From contig JAEVHH010000006.1 in the NCBI GenBank assembly GCA_017607445.1, positions 434,001 to 498,000 on the forward strand: a stretch of DNA of 64,000 nt. Reading direction: 5' to 3'. The notes beneath the pieces were generated by a model, which saw nothing but the letters and a program-made list of their open reading frames with translations, was not told the origin of the DNA and ran no database searches. Each line of letters opens with the position of its first letter. The stretch's first letter is position 1. Of the stretch, positions 48,691 through 59,957 are shown piece by piece. A program made the position numbers and the translations under genes. The DNA is from Histoplasma ohiense. Taxonomy: Eukaryota; Ascomycota; Eurotiomycetes; Onygenales; Ajellomycetaceae.

Positions 48691-49270
48691 AGCTATCTTT
48701 CAAACACTGAAATTTCCACTTTTATCTTATGTTCTTATCAATGGAGGGGTTATTCGAAGGGATTCGATGAGGGATTCGAGGGACGATGGATTCGAATTGA
48801 TGGGGTATGCACTAGTCAATTGTGCCGAGGTATCTTTTTGTTACTTGGCAGGCACGTGTGGCTGGGAGGTACTCAGGGGGGACTTGGCACGGGTGCGTTG
48901 GAACACGAAAATCGATCAGAGTTTTCCCAAACAGAGAATCAGGAATAACTCAAGCAACTGCAGATCAAATTGAATAAGATTTTAACAGATTATCAATATA
49001 AAATAGATCTATCTGTGATCAAAATCTGAGTTGATTTGACTCAGTATTGATGGAGTAATTGGATGAACTGTTGAAGATCTGCCCAAGCAGATGCCAAAAC
49101 ACTATTCATCAAATATCTCCCTCAAAACCTCATCAAATCTTTTCAAATTTGCAGCAGTTACTGATGGAGGCAGCAGGAATCGATTGAGGGTACTCGCGTT
49201 ATCTAATTCGAAGAATTGGGCTCGTTCGGGGTTTTGCTCGTGAGAGGAGGGATGAGAGAGATGATGTTGT
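48691..49270. other. CpG-retaining island between LINEs
   Basis: 48,720-48,930 and 49,160-49,260 hold many intact CpG sites (ggattcgagggacgatgg; cgttcggggttttgctcg), unlike the repeats around them, with a decayed-looking stretch between. The plus frame 48679-48948 is open, but its codon pattern is not convincing. It could be unique genomic DNA at an old insertion site or a fragment of a recent element. I see no tRNA, and no gene I can name. Confidence 0.4.
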
Positions 49271-50929
49271 TGTATTCATAGATATAGATGAGCCTCACAT
49301 CTGCATGCTGAAAATATCTGTGATATCAGAAGAAGTTTTTATAAAAGAAGTGAAGTATGAATCAGTGATGAAAAGCATACTGTGATATGATGAGCTTTGA
49401 AGAAATCTTCATTTAATATTTCACAATCAGTCTGCTGAATTTTCAGTCTCAGTATCAGTCAGAAAGCTTTTCACAGACTCTGTTTCATCACTCTCACTCT
49501 GTCTCTTGACTGAGCTACTTGATCATCATGCAGACCCCACTGACTGTGGATATGATTTTGAGTTTATAGACTGAAACTGTAGTAGATGAGACTACTCACT
49601 TAATCAGATGATCTACTTTCTCATTGCTCTCTATTTTCATATACTCAGAGACTCATTTCAGATTTATATTATATTATCTGAGAAGCTTGTAGCAGCAGCT
49701 GTAGACTCAGTTCAAGAAAACTATCACACTGTTCTATATGTCTCAGATGACTGAGATATTGTCAAAGCAGAGTCAGATCTGAAAATTGATACTGTCATCT
49801 ATAACACAGAATAGAAGCTTCACTGCATACTCTAATGCACAGCAGACATCAACTATCTCAGTGTCAAAGATATGTGATATAGAGCTCAGTGCAGCTGAGA
49901 AGCTGATCAGCTGTTTGTTTCTCTGATAGACTATAAAGTTATAGCTTATCTATCTGCTGTTGTCAAAAATCTGTTCTGATTTATTTAAGAAAATATATAG
50001 ATCTGTTGAAGATTGATTTCTTCATTATTTCTTAAATATCTGAGCAGTATTTTTTTTATCTACATTCTCTGTGAAGTCTGTTCTGCATCTCTCTGAGTAG
50101 TATGGAATGACAAGTGTGAATCTATTGACTGCAGGCAGCAGTGTTCTCAATCTCTGAATTTTAGTCTTTGAATACTGCTGAGTTTCAGCTTCTCTTTCAT
50201 ATGTGATCATTGAGAAAGCTATCTATAAAATCAGTGAGTGTCTCTCATTCATTCTCTGAAGTCTTGTTACAAAATATATTTTAGTCTTCTTCAGAGCTAT
50301 TATTGCTGATGAGAGCTCAGCATTTTAGTATAGAGTTGTGATGAATATTGTATGAAAAATTGAAAGAATTTCTCTGACTGTTATGATAAGCATTTTCTTA
50401 ACTGTCTTTATATATTATTTCAGATGAAAGCTGATCTTCTCACTTCTATCTGTGTGTTTTACTGACTGCATGCAGCTGCTGTATCAGATCTCTGTGCTAT
50501 AGAGCAGTGAGAGAATCATACAGATAATGATTATCTTCTGCAGAGCATCTGCTGAAAGTTCATCTCTGATTTTTTCTAAATTTTGAATGTGCTAAGTCAC
50601 AGTTCTTGTCTTCTTTGTCTGAGCAGAGATATGTGATCTTCAGATGAGTCTTCTGTCAAAGTGTATATTCAGTCAGCAAAATACTGACTTCTGTTCAGCT
50701 GAGACAGTGACAGAGTGTATAATCAGATTCTCTAATATAATCACTGATGATGTTTCATTGTATTGCTTTTTTATAAGATGAATCATTTCAAGTTTCTCTG
50801 ATGTGAAGATTATCTTGTTTGTCTCTTCTCATCTCAGAATACTCTGTATATCATGACTGAGAAGAGTAGTATTGTTGTTAAGTGAGTGTGTAACTCATCA
50901 AGTATTCAGATCATCTGTATAGTCAAAGT

Positions 50930-51526
50930 TGTGACGGGTTAGCACCCGTTAGTAATTAACTTACGCAACCAACTCCCCTCCTGCACCCGCTCGTTCCTGG
51001 CCGTTGTCACCTCGCGTAACCCTCGATGTTCCTCCGCTCCGTGCTCCGCGCTCGCGTAGTTTCTAACGATTCTTCCGCGTAGCTCTTAACATTCTTCCGT
51101 TCCGTGCTCTGCGCTCGCGTAGTCTCTAACGATTCTTCCGCGTAGCTCCTTACGTTCTCCCGCTCTGTGTTCCGCGCTCGCGTAGTCTCTAACGATTCTT
51201 CCGCGTAGCTCCTTACGTTCTCCCGCTCTGTGTTCCGCGCTCGCGAAGTCTCTAACGATTCTTCCGCGTAGCCCTCAATGATTCCCCCGCCCCACGTTCC
51301 GCGCTCGCGTAACTTCTAACGATTCTTACGCGTACCCCTTAATGTTCTTCCGCTCCGCGCTCCACTGTGGAGCGGCTTCTGATATTCTTCCGCCCCGAAC
51401 TTTCCCCTATAAGAACCCCCTTCGTACGACCTTTTCTTCTGATTTCTTTTCTCTTTCTTTCCTTAATCAATTCGTAATCTGTAATTAGGATAGTACCAAA
51501 TCGTTAATCGAAGTACGCCCGTTACA
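50930..51526 (+). repeat. Solo G1 LTR, nearly unmutated (597 bp)
   Basis: The reference-quality LTR of the window: TGTGACGGG...CCCGTTACA with dozens of CpG sites. TSD AAAGT at 50925-50929 and 51527-51531. The uninterrupted site is present in paralogue L2 near 58517-58530 (agtcaaagtgcaattt). TATAA at 51408-51412, and the self-priming complement AATCAATTCGTAA at 51465-51477. U3 consists of about five 63-bp units, two almost identical. No internal region, so it arose by LTR-LTR recombination. Confidence 0.97.
51408..51477 (+). promoter_or_regulatory. G1 LTR core promoter and predicted RNA start
   Basis: TATAAG at 51408-51413, a pyrimidine-rich stretch, then AATCAATTCGTAA at 51465-51477, complementary to the first 13 bases after the LTR in full-length copies. 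If transcripts begin at this motif, their 5' end can fold back as primer, and R-U5 would be about 62 nt. Confidence 0.6.
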
Positions 51527-52603
51527 AAAGTGCAATTTCAGATTCTGCCACAGCAGCTCTGTCAGATATAGAAGAAACAGTATTGATGACAGAGAAGATC
51601 TCTGTAGCATATCATATTGTATCTGATATACTGCTGTGATGATTCTCTTCAGCTGAATCTGAGCTCTGTATTTGATGAGAAAGCTGTCAATGAGTTGTAG
51701 CAGCTTGCACAGTCATCTCTGTTGCATTATCTGCTGAAGCAATTGTCTGCACAGCACAGTATCAAAGACATTCTGCACATTCATTGTGATCATGAATATC
51801 TTCTTGTTTTGTGTGAAGACTGTCTTCATCTCATAAGTGAAAGCAGCTATCAGATTCATTGCAGATTGTCTGAGCAGCATCTTTTTATACTGTAAACTGA
51901 TTATATTATAAATGAGTGCTGTGTACATCAGTCATCTTGCAATGATATGTTTCAGCTCTTTGAAGATTACTGAGAGAAGAGTAATAAATCTTCAGAAATG
52001 AATCAAACTTCTATCTCTTTTATCTATTTTGAGTATCATTGTCATCTCTGTCAGCTTTCAGATTCATGAGAAGTGGCAGAGCTGAAGACAGCAGTTGTAT
52101 AGCTGCTGTATAAAAAAAGATATATACTGTCAGCATATCTTGAGCAGCTGCACTGTGATTTCATCTGTGTCTGAAAAGATACTCTGTATTTCAATGATGT
52201 TGCACTCTATCTTCTTCATCTCAATCTGAGAGTTTCAGAGTAGATTTTTTATACTGTTTCAGTGCTCATTATTCAGTGAGTTGTACTTCAGATCATTGAC
52301 TGAATTGTATCACTTCAGAATAATTTGTTAAAATGTTTCAGCTTTGATGACTGTCTTTTCTATAATCTGATTCTCAATCATCAGAGAGAGTGCTCTGAGG
52401 TTGAGTTTCAGCTTATGTTATACTATTATTCAGTACAAATCTCTGTCATCTCTGATCTCATTAATCATCTGTCTTTAGTATACACACTTGATCTTATACA
52501 CTGTGTTCTTGAATCAGTGCTTTGTGATCTCTGTCTGATGAGTGATGAGCTCTTGATGCACTCTTCAGCAGTCTGCTGTTCATCAGAGAGTTATAGTCTA
52601 CTT

Positions 52604-53560
52604 TTATTGCACTGATTTGCTGACTGTCTGAACTGCAGTCAGAAGATTCTGAATAAAGTGCTGAATCAGATTATTCAGCTGTGCTGCATTTTCAACTCTA
52701 TCTGAGTAAAATATATTTATTATAAGATCTCTGATAAAATCTGCAAAGAGCTTCAGCTGAGAATCTGTGATCTTGATCTGAACACTGCTCTGCTGTGTCT
52801 GAGATATTGTTGACAGTATAGTAATTATAGACTGATGATCTGAGTCACAGTGTAAATCTTGACACACTGAAGTAAAAACAAAGATTATATTGAAGAAGAT
52901 GAAATCAATTATATAATCTGCTGTATGAATTGAAATATCTATTGCTCTTACAAAGTTCATTCTGTATTCACTGAACCACTGAACAAGCTTCTCTTCTCAG
53001 TACAGATTCACTGCCTCTGATTCAAAGATATTATATTATACATTGAAATCTTCAACTATCAGACAGCAGGCTGATGGACTCAAGTTGATCAGATAGTTCA
53101 TGACTGTATCTATCTTAGACTGTCTGTACACATTGAGAATGTAGCAGTCATTGATACTGATTTATAGTAGATCTCTGTTTTACATAGATCAGTATTGCTG
53201 TGCTCTTATCTTTGAACTTTTGTGTATGTATATCATAATTCAGAGTCTCTCCTTCTCTCACTGCTTCAGATTAGTGTCATTTCAGCAGTCTATGAATATA
53301 AAGCACTCATATACTGAATGATTAAAAGTCTTGATATCAGAGTGTGTGTAAGACTTCTGTATACAGATCACTTTACAGCTCTGTTTGAAAGTAAGCTGTA
53401 GAGCTGCTGTGTGACAGAGAACTGCTCTGACTGTATTTACTCAGAAGATCTGCAGAGAATGATTTTTCTGCTGATTGTTTCTACAGTATCAGCTGTGTTG
53501 CTGATATTGATATTCTAGTATAAAAAATCACTTAATAAACTGCTGTTAAAGTTCATCTAT
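52604..53560 (-). pseudogene. T2 L1 endonuclease region
   Basis: Open piece 52604-52960 contains TADYIIDFIFFN and DLHCDSDHQSIITI, matching the C-terminal motif block of LINE apurinic-type endonucleases (T-x-D/I...SDH). Upstream sequence to about 53560 is in the expected place for the N-terminal half but is badly decayed. It should nick target DNA to prime reverse transcription. Confidence 0.75.
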
Positions 53561-54171
53561 AAAATAAGATTGAAGAATTTCAGATCTGTTGTCTGCATGC
53601 TGAGATTAGACTGTTTTTTAACTGTTTGACTGTGCTGTTGCTCTGCTGTATAAGCTGAGTGTCATCTGATGCAGATCATCTGTCAGATGATGTTCTTTTC
53701 ACTGATGAAGCTCTGAGTAGTTGTCTGCTTGCAGAGTGCTAGCTTGATAAGCTGTGTTGACTGAGTTGATTGAATGAATAGTATAGATATTATCACTGTG
53801 ATCATTGATGCTGACTGTGTTGACAGTGATTGCTACTTCTGAGCATTTCTGTGATATCTGTTATCAAGACAGCAGACAGCTAGGCTGGCTGGTGGGACCA
53901 TGAATTTCATGTTTGATTTGGTTTGGTTTGGTTCCAGTCCATTTCTTGGCGTGATTTTCAGTGGGACCAGGATCAGAATGGGAGTGTAAAGTGACTAGAA
54001 TTATTAGAACATGAGTGAAATGGAACTAATAAATCTTGATATTTCATGTAAAGTGACTGACTATCAAAAATAAGAACATGATCTGGGACTGACTATGATT
54101 TTGACTGAGGTTTGGTCCTGTTCTGATGATTATATAATACATATCTTAGATATCAATCTGATGATATGATT

Positions 54172-55000
54172 GGTGGAGATATCGCCCCTATCTAGTGCTG
54201 CCAACCTATCTATTGCTGCAAGCTATCCCTCGCTGCTAAGCAATCGCTGCCAATCTATCTATCGCTGCCAACCTATCTATCGCTTCTAATCTATCGCCGC
54301 TGCCAATCTATCCCTCACTGCTAAGCTATCCCTCGCTGCTAAGCTATCACTGCCAATCTATCGCTGCTAATCTATCGCTGCCAACCTATCTACCGCGGCG
54401 AATCTATCTATCGCTGCCAATTTATCTACCACTGTCAATCTATCTATCGCTGCCAATCTATTGCTGCTAATCTATCGCTGCTAATCTATCGCTGCTGCCA
54501 ATCTATCTATCGCTGCTAATCTATCGCCGCTGCCAATCTATCCCTCGCTGCTAAGCTATCCTTCGCTGCTAAGCTATCCCTCACTGCTAAGCTATCTCTC
54601 ACTGCTAAGCTATCCCTCGCTGCTAAGCTATCCTTCGCTGCTAAGCTATCCCTCACTGCTAAGCTATCCCTCACTACTAAGCTATCTATCACTGCTAATC
54701 TATCGCTGCCAACCTATCTATCACTGCCAATCTATCTATCGCTGCTAATCTATCGCTGCTAATCTATCACTGCTAATCTATCGCTGCCAACCTATCTATC
54801 GCTGCCAATTTATCTACCACTGCCAATCTATCTATTGCTGCTAATCTATTGCTGCTGCCAATCTATCTATCGCTGCTAATCTATTGCTGCTGCTAATCTA
54901 TCTATCGCTGCTAATCTATCGCTGCTAATCTATCGCTGCTAATCTATCGCTGCTAATCTATCGCTGCTAATCTACCGCGGCGAATCTATCTATCACTATC
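54172..55000 (+). repeat. CTATCGCTGC(C/T)AAT minisatellite
   Basis: About 830 bp of 13-18 bp units of the type ctatcgctgctaat, with a variant aagctatccctcgctgct in blocks (54300-54350, 54535-54690) and TATC extensions. An off-motif 'taccgcggcgaat' appears twice (about 54391 and 54964). The variation between units makes a nested array rather than a perfect one. Confidence 0.92.
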
Positions 55001-55108
55001 ATTACTAGTTCAAAATAGAACTAGAGCATAAATACACTAAACTTCTTTTGATAGATAATGATTTTTGGTAACACTCATAGCATTATATCATCTATATAGA
55101 GTAAATCA

Positions 55109-55155
55109 TGGTCCCATTTGGTCCCATTTTAACAAAATGGGACCAAATGGGACCA
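55109..55155. repeat. Perfect 22-bp hairpin, GGTCCCA arms
   Basis: Arms 55109-55130 and 55134-55155 are exact reverse complements with a 3-base spacer. Each arm itself contains TGGTCCCATTT twice in tandem. It lies in the right arm of the minisatellite insertion, where GGGACC recurs. Confidence 0.9.
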
Positions 55156-55700
55156 GAATCAGTAATTTATAAGAAGAACATGACCTGGGACTAGATTTAT
55201 AATATAAACAGTGTAAAGTGACTAATTTAATAAACACTATATGGGACCAGGACTAAGAAATTTGATAATGGAACTGAAGAAATATTTAGTCCCAGTTTCA
55301 TGCATGGTCACACAGTCAGTCTACAGACAGCTGCTAGCTTTTTTTAAGTTAGATGTCTGAGAATGCTGTTCCCACATCTGAGCACAGCAGAGCAGTGTTG
55401 ATGCTCAGCTGAATAGAGTTGACAGCAGTTGACACACTGTGATGCTCTCTTATACTTTACATCTGTTGATTCTTTGTGCTGGCTTGTGAGCTCACTGCAG
55501 TTGGAGTATCTCATCAGTCACACACACTTTGATGAGTGACAGTATCTCTGACATTCTGAATCATGTCTTATTATCAGTGATCTTTTCTCAATAAGTCTGA
55601 TCCTCTCACTGATATTGAAGAGTGAGAAGCTTTTCACTGAAGTGAGAAAGAAAACAATTCATGTAATCTTCTCTATCTTAAGATTCACTTCATATTATGA

Positions 55701-56876
55701 TTTGTTTGTTTGTATTGATTTAATGTCCCGGAGAAAACACGGGCAGTGTCTGTGTTTCAGAAGCCTCTCAAAGAATATAGAGATGTGCTACACTGAAGAG
55801 ATTTCTATATACACAGAGAGAAAGAAAACAGAATTCAGATGACAACTCTTGAAAAGACTCAGCTCATTGAAAAGGATTTTACTGAGCTGTGCATTCACTT
55901 CTGATCTGATGTATGATCATTCATGATGAAGCTATAGTGTGGTTCTCAAGAGAACCACCACTGCTGTGTCTGAAAGGCTTTATAGTGAATGAAGAGAAAT
56001 AACTCTCTCAGTTGATCCAAGAACTATCTGTACTTTTAACAGCAAAGAAAAGACAGATGAGATAGACAAAAGAAAAGAGAAAAGAGAGTATTCTGAAAAG
56101 AAAAATAAAGAGAAGAGTGAAGAAAAGACTGTGCTCTCTGTGACATCTTACAGTCACATAATCCAGCACAAATCTGAGAGAAGAGAGAGAAGAGAGCACT
56201 GAAGAAGATTGTAAGAGAAAAGAAGTGAAGAAAGACAGAGAGAGCAATGAAAAGAGAGAAGAAAAATACATATCTGTAGCTGAGAGTATATCAACTGAGT
56301 CAGCATACAGACTGTACTGATTACACCACAGCTAGTTGAAACAGATGAGTTAATTATACTGATTTAATCATTTGCATCAGTTGAACTGATTGAACTGATT
56401 GAACTGATTGAATCAATTGAACTGATTGAATCAATTGTATCAATTGAACTGTTTGTATTGATTGAATCAATTGAACTGATTGTACTGCTTGTACTGATTG
56501 AACTGATTGAGTCGATTGTACCAATTGAATCAATTGTATTATTTGTATCAATTGCATTGATTGAGTCTATTGTACTGATTGAATCAGTTGTACTGAATAT
56601 TGTGCTATCTATACCATCTGTATAGGCTTGGAACTGCTGTAGAGACTGTCAGATGATGTGTACTCAAACAGCTGCATTATCTTATGCAGTACTGTATGTA
56701 GAACTGTGTGCAGTCAAGCAGTTCTACAAAGTCTGTAGAGATCAGAGACTCTAGATAGACAACAGCTGTTACTCAGTTGTATAACTGTGCTGCTGATATC
56801 TTGAGTCAGTGAGAGAAGTGTCTCTGTGAGTGTTGACAGAGTATCAAATATTCTGAGCTTTTATTATATCCACAGA
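55701..56876 (-). mobile_element. T2 copy L2, 3' segment
   Basis: Minus-strand LINE 3' end. It starts with (TTTG)n as the tail, then a conserved hairpin (aaacacggg...), a UTR-like CT-rich stretch, and a low-complexity coding repeat at 56365-56600 read as Ile/Gln/Ser-rich. It pairs with 58779-59957. Confidence 0.8.
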
Positions 56877-58778
56877 CACAGATGAGTCTCACATCTGCAT
56901 GCTGAAAATGTCTGTGATATCAGAAGAAGTCTCCATGAGAGGAGTAAAGTATAAATCAGCAGTGAAGAGTATACTATAACATACTGAGCTCTGAAGAGGT
57001 TTTTATTTGATATTTCACAGTCAGTCTGCTGAATCTTCAGCTCTGATATCAGTCAGAGAGCTTTTCACAGACTCTGTTTCATCACTCTTACTTTGTCTTT
57101 TGACTGAGCTGTTTGATCACTGTGCAGATCTCACTGACTGTGAGTATGATCTCAAGTTTATAAACTGAAACTGCAGTAGATGAGATCATCTGCTTAGTCA
57201 GACAGTCTGCTTTCTCATTGCTCTCTATTCTCATATACTCAGAGACTCATTTTAGACTCATATTATGTTGTCTGAGAAGTTTGTGACAGCAGCTGTAGAC
57301 TCAGTTTGAGAAGACTGCTGCACTGCTCTGTATATCTCAGATGACTGAAATGTTGTCAAAACAGAGTCAGATCTAAGAACTGATATCATCATCTGTGACA
57401 CAGAGTAGAAGCTTCATCACACACTCTAATACACAGCAGATGTCAACTGTCTCAGTGTTGAAGATATATGATATAAAGCTCAGTGCAGCTGAGAAGCTGA
57501 TCAGCTCTTTGTTTCTCTGATAGATTATAAAGTCATAGCTCATCTGTCTGCTGTTGTCAAGAATCTGTTCTGATTCATCTGAGAAAATATACAGATCTGT
57601 TGAAAATTGACTTTCTCATTATTTTTTGAATATCTGAACAGTATTCTTTTTATCTATATTCTCTGTAGAGTCTGTTCTGCACTTCTCTGAGTAGTGGGGA
57701 ATGATAAGTGTGAATTTATTGACTGCAGACAGCAGTGTCTTCAACCTCTGAATCTTGATTTTCAGATGCTGTCAGATTTCAGCTTTTCTTTCATATATGA
57801 TCATTGAGAAAGCTATCTGTGAAGTCAGTGAATGTCTCTCATTCATCATCTGAAGTCTTATTGTGAAACATATTTTGATTTTCTTCAGAGCTATCATTGC
57901 TGATAAGAGTTCAGCATTCTGATATAGAGTTGTGATGAGTGTTGTATGAAAAACTGAAAGAACTTCTCTGACTGCAATAATAAGCATTTTCTCAATTATT
58001 CTCACATGTTATTTCAGACAGAAGCTGATCTCTTCACTTCTATCTGTGTGTTTTACTGACTGTGTATGACTGCTGTATCAGATCTCTGTGCTATAGAGCA
58101 GTGAGAGAATCACACAGATAGTGACTGTCTTCTGCAGAGCATCTGCTGAGAACTTATCTCTGATCTTTTCTAGACTTTGAATGTACTGAGTCACAGCTCT
58201 TGTCTTCTTTGTCTGAGCAGAGATGTGTAGTCTTCAGATGAGTCTTCTGTCAAAATATACATTCAGTCAGCAAAATACTGACTTCTATTCAGTTGAGACA
58301 GTGACAGAGTGTATGATCAGATTCTCTGATACAATCACTGATGATGCTTCATTATATTGCTTTTTTGTGAGATGAATTATTTCAAGTTTCTCTGATGCAA
58401 AGATCATCTTATTTGTCTCTTCTCATCTCAGAATACTCTGTATATCATGACTGAGAAGAGTAGCATTACTGTTAAGCAAGTATATAGTCTGTCAAATATT
58501 CAGATCATCTATATAGTCAAAGTGCAATTTCAGATTCTGCCACAGCAGCTCTGTCAGATACAGAAGAAACAGTATTGATGACAGAGAAGATCTCTGTAAC
58601 ATGTTATATTGCATCTGATATGCTGCTGTGATGATTCTCTTCAGCTGAATCTGAGTTCTGTATTTGATGAGAAAGCTGTCAATGAGTTGTAGCAGCTTAT
58701 ATAATCATCTCTATTGTATTATCTGCTGAAGCAGCTGTCTACACAACACAGCATCAAAAACACTCTGCACATTCATTG
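56877..58778 (-). pseudogene. T2 copy L2, ORF2 (RNase H to RT)
   Basis: Aligns with L1 49280-51784 minus the solo LTR. The YxDD box is at about 58505-58525 (YIDD). It stops at 'attcattg' (58778), exactly where L3's (TTTG)n tail begins, so its 5' remainder must lie beyond L3, outside the window. It provides the empty-site control for the solo LTR in L1. Confidence 0.82.
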
Positions 58779-59957
58779 TTTGTTTGTTTGTTTGTTTGTA
58801 TTGGTTTAACATTCTGGAGAAAACACGGGCAGCATCCGTGTTTCAGAAGCCTTCTGAAGGGCATGAAGACATGCTACACTGAAGAGATTTCTATATACAC
58901 AGAGAGAAAGAAAACAGAATTCAGATGACAACTCTTGAAAAGACTCAGCTCATTGAAAAGGGTTTTACTGAGCTGTGCATTCACTTCTGACTCAATATAT
59001 GGTCATTCATGATGGGGCTATAGTGTGATTCTCAAGGGAAACTGCTGCTGTCATGTCTGAAAGGCTTTACAGTGAATGAAGAGAGATAACTTTCTCAGTT
59101 GATCTGAGAACTGTCTGTGCTTCTAACAGCAGAGAAAAGACAGATAAGATAGACAAAAGAAAAGAGGAAAAGTGAGTGTTCTGAAAAGAAAAATAAAGAG
59201 AAGAGTGAAGAAAAGACTGTGCTCTCTGTGACATCTTGCCATTACATGATTCAGCACAAACTCAGAGAGAGAGAGAGGAGAGAGCACTGAAGAAAATCAT
59301 GAGAGAAAAGAAGTGAAGAGAGACAGAGAGAGCAGTGAGAAGAAAAAAGAAGAGTGCATATCTGCAACTGAGAGTATATCAACTGAGTCAGTATACAGAC
59401 TGTACTGATTACACCACAGCTAGTTGAAACAGATGAGCTCATCATACTGATTTAATCATTTGCATCAGTTGAACTAATTGAACTGATTGAATCAATTGTA
59501 CCAATTGTATCAATTGTATCATTTGTACCGATTGAACTGGTTGAACTGATTGTATCAATTGAACCGATTGAATCAATTGTATCATTTGTACTGATTGAAC
59601 CAATTGAGCTGATTGTATCAATTGAACTGATTGTATCAATTGCATTGATTGAATCTATTGTACTGATTGAATCAGTTGTACTGGATGTTGTGCTATCTGT
59701 ATCATCTGAATAGGCTTGGAACTGCTGTGAGAGGCTGTCAGATGATGTGTGCTCAAACAGCTGCATTATCTCATACAGTATTATATGTAGAACTGCATGC
59801 AGCCAAGCAGTTCTACAAAGTCTGTAGAGATCAGAGACTCTAGATAGACAATAGCTGTTGTCTGATTGTATGACTGTGCTGCTGATCTCTTGAGTCAGTG
59901 AGAGAAGTGTCTCTGTGAATGTCAACAGAGCATCAAATATTCTGAGCTTTTATTGTG
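58779..59957 (-). mobile_element. T2 copy L3, 3' segment with hairpin and repeat ORF
   Basis: (TTTG)n at about 58779-58800, then 'aaacacgg...ccgtgttt' forming an 8-bp hairpin (58820-58842) with CpG kept. The 157-codon open frame 59452-59925 begins with a normal-looking segment (SRVSDLYRLCRTAWLHAVLH) and ends in a Ser/Thr/Asp/Ile repeat from the 9-15 bp tandem DNA at 59455-59680. Its relation to ORF2 is unclear: it follows it in transcript order. Not recognised. Confidence 0.75.

Larger units (their letters stand above)
49280..52330 (-). pseudogene. T2 L1 ORF2: RT and RNase H
   Basis: RT motif A remnant at 51713-51928 (MNVQNVFDTVL, typically D-x-x-x-A-F-D). The YADD box is at 50907-50925, reading FDYTDDLNT. 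The solo LTR sits immediately upstream of this box. The RNase H-side region includes 50025-50210, matching 60708-61202 of L3 (TLYQNAELSSAM, ERHSLASQIA). Stops are numerous. Identification rests on these motifs plus agreement of three copies. Confidence 0.75.
53889..55315. mobile_element. Non-coding insertion with minisatellite core
   Basis: About 1.4 kb inserted in L1, with a different composition and retained CpG. The ends are loosely inverted (CTGGTGGGACCATG and, reading inward from the right, CTGTGTGACCATG). Subterminal direct repeats: GTAAAGTGACT three times (about 53988, 54049, 55213) and 'aagaacatga(t/c)ctgggact' twice (about 54071, 55176). No ORF. I could not settle a target duplication, so boundaries are approximate. 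Best guess: a non-autonomous DNA transposon carrying a satellite. Confidence 0.5.
49271..55700 (-). mobile_element. LINE T2 copy L1
   Basis: Minus-strand Tad-like LINE, strongly decayed. Left to right (3' to 5'): RNase H region 49,280-50,890; RT 50,900-52,330; endonuclease 52,600-53,560; then more 5' sequence to 55700, where the (TTTG)n tail of copy L2 cuts it. It is interrupted by a solo LTR (50930-51526) and a minisatellite insertion (about 53889-55315). Unlike L2 and L3 it lacks the 1.2-kb 3' segment; similarity stops at about 49271. Confidence 0.85.

Noticed and set aside
54172..55000. CRISPR array
   Set aside because: Units of 13-18 bp are contiguous with no unique spacers and no cas genes, in a eukaryotic repeat context. 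It is a minisatellite.
56008..56271. Ser/Phe/Leu-rich minus ORF and similar at 59251-59445
   Set aside because: Reading of a GA-rich low-complexity tract in the T2 3' segment; not conserved as a frame between the two copies.
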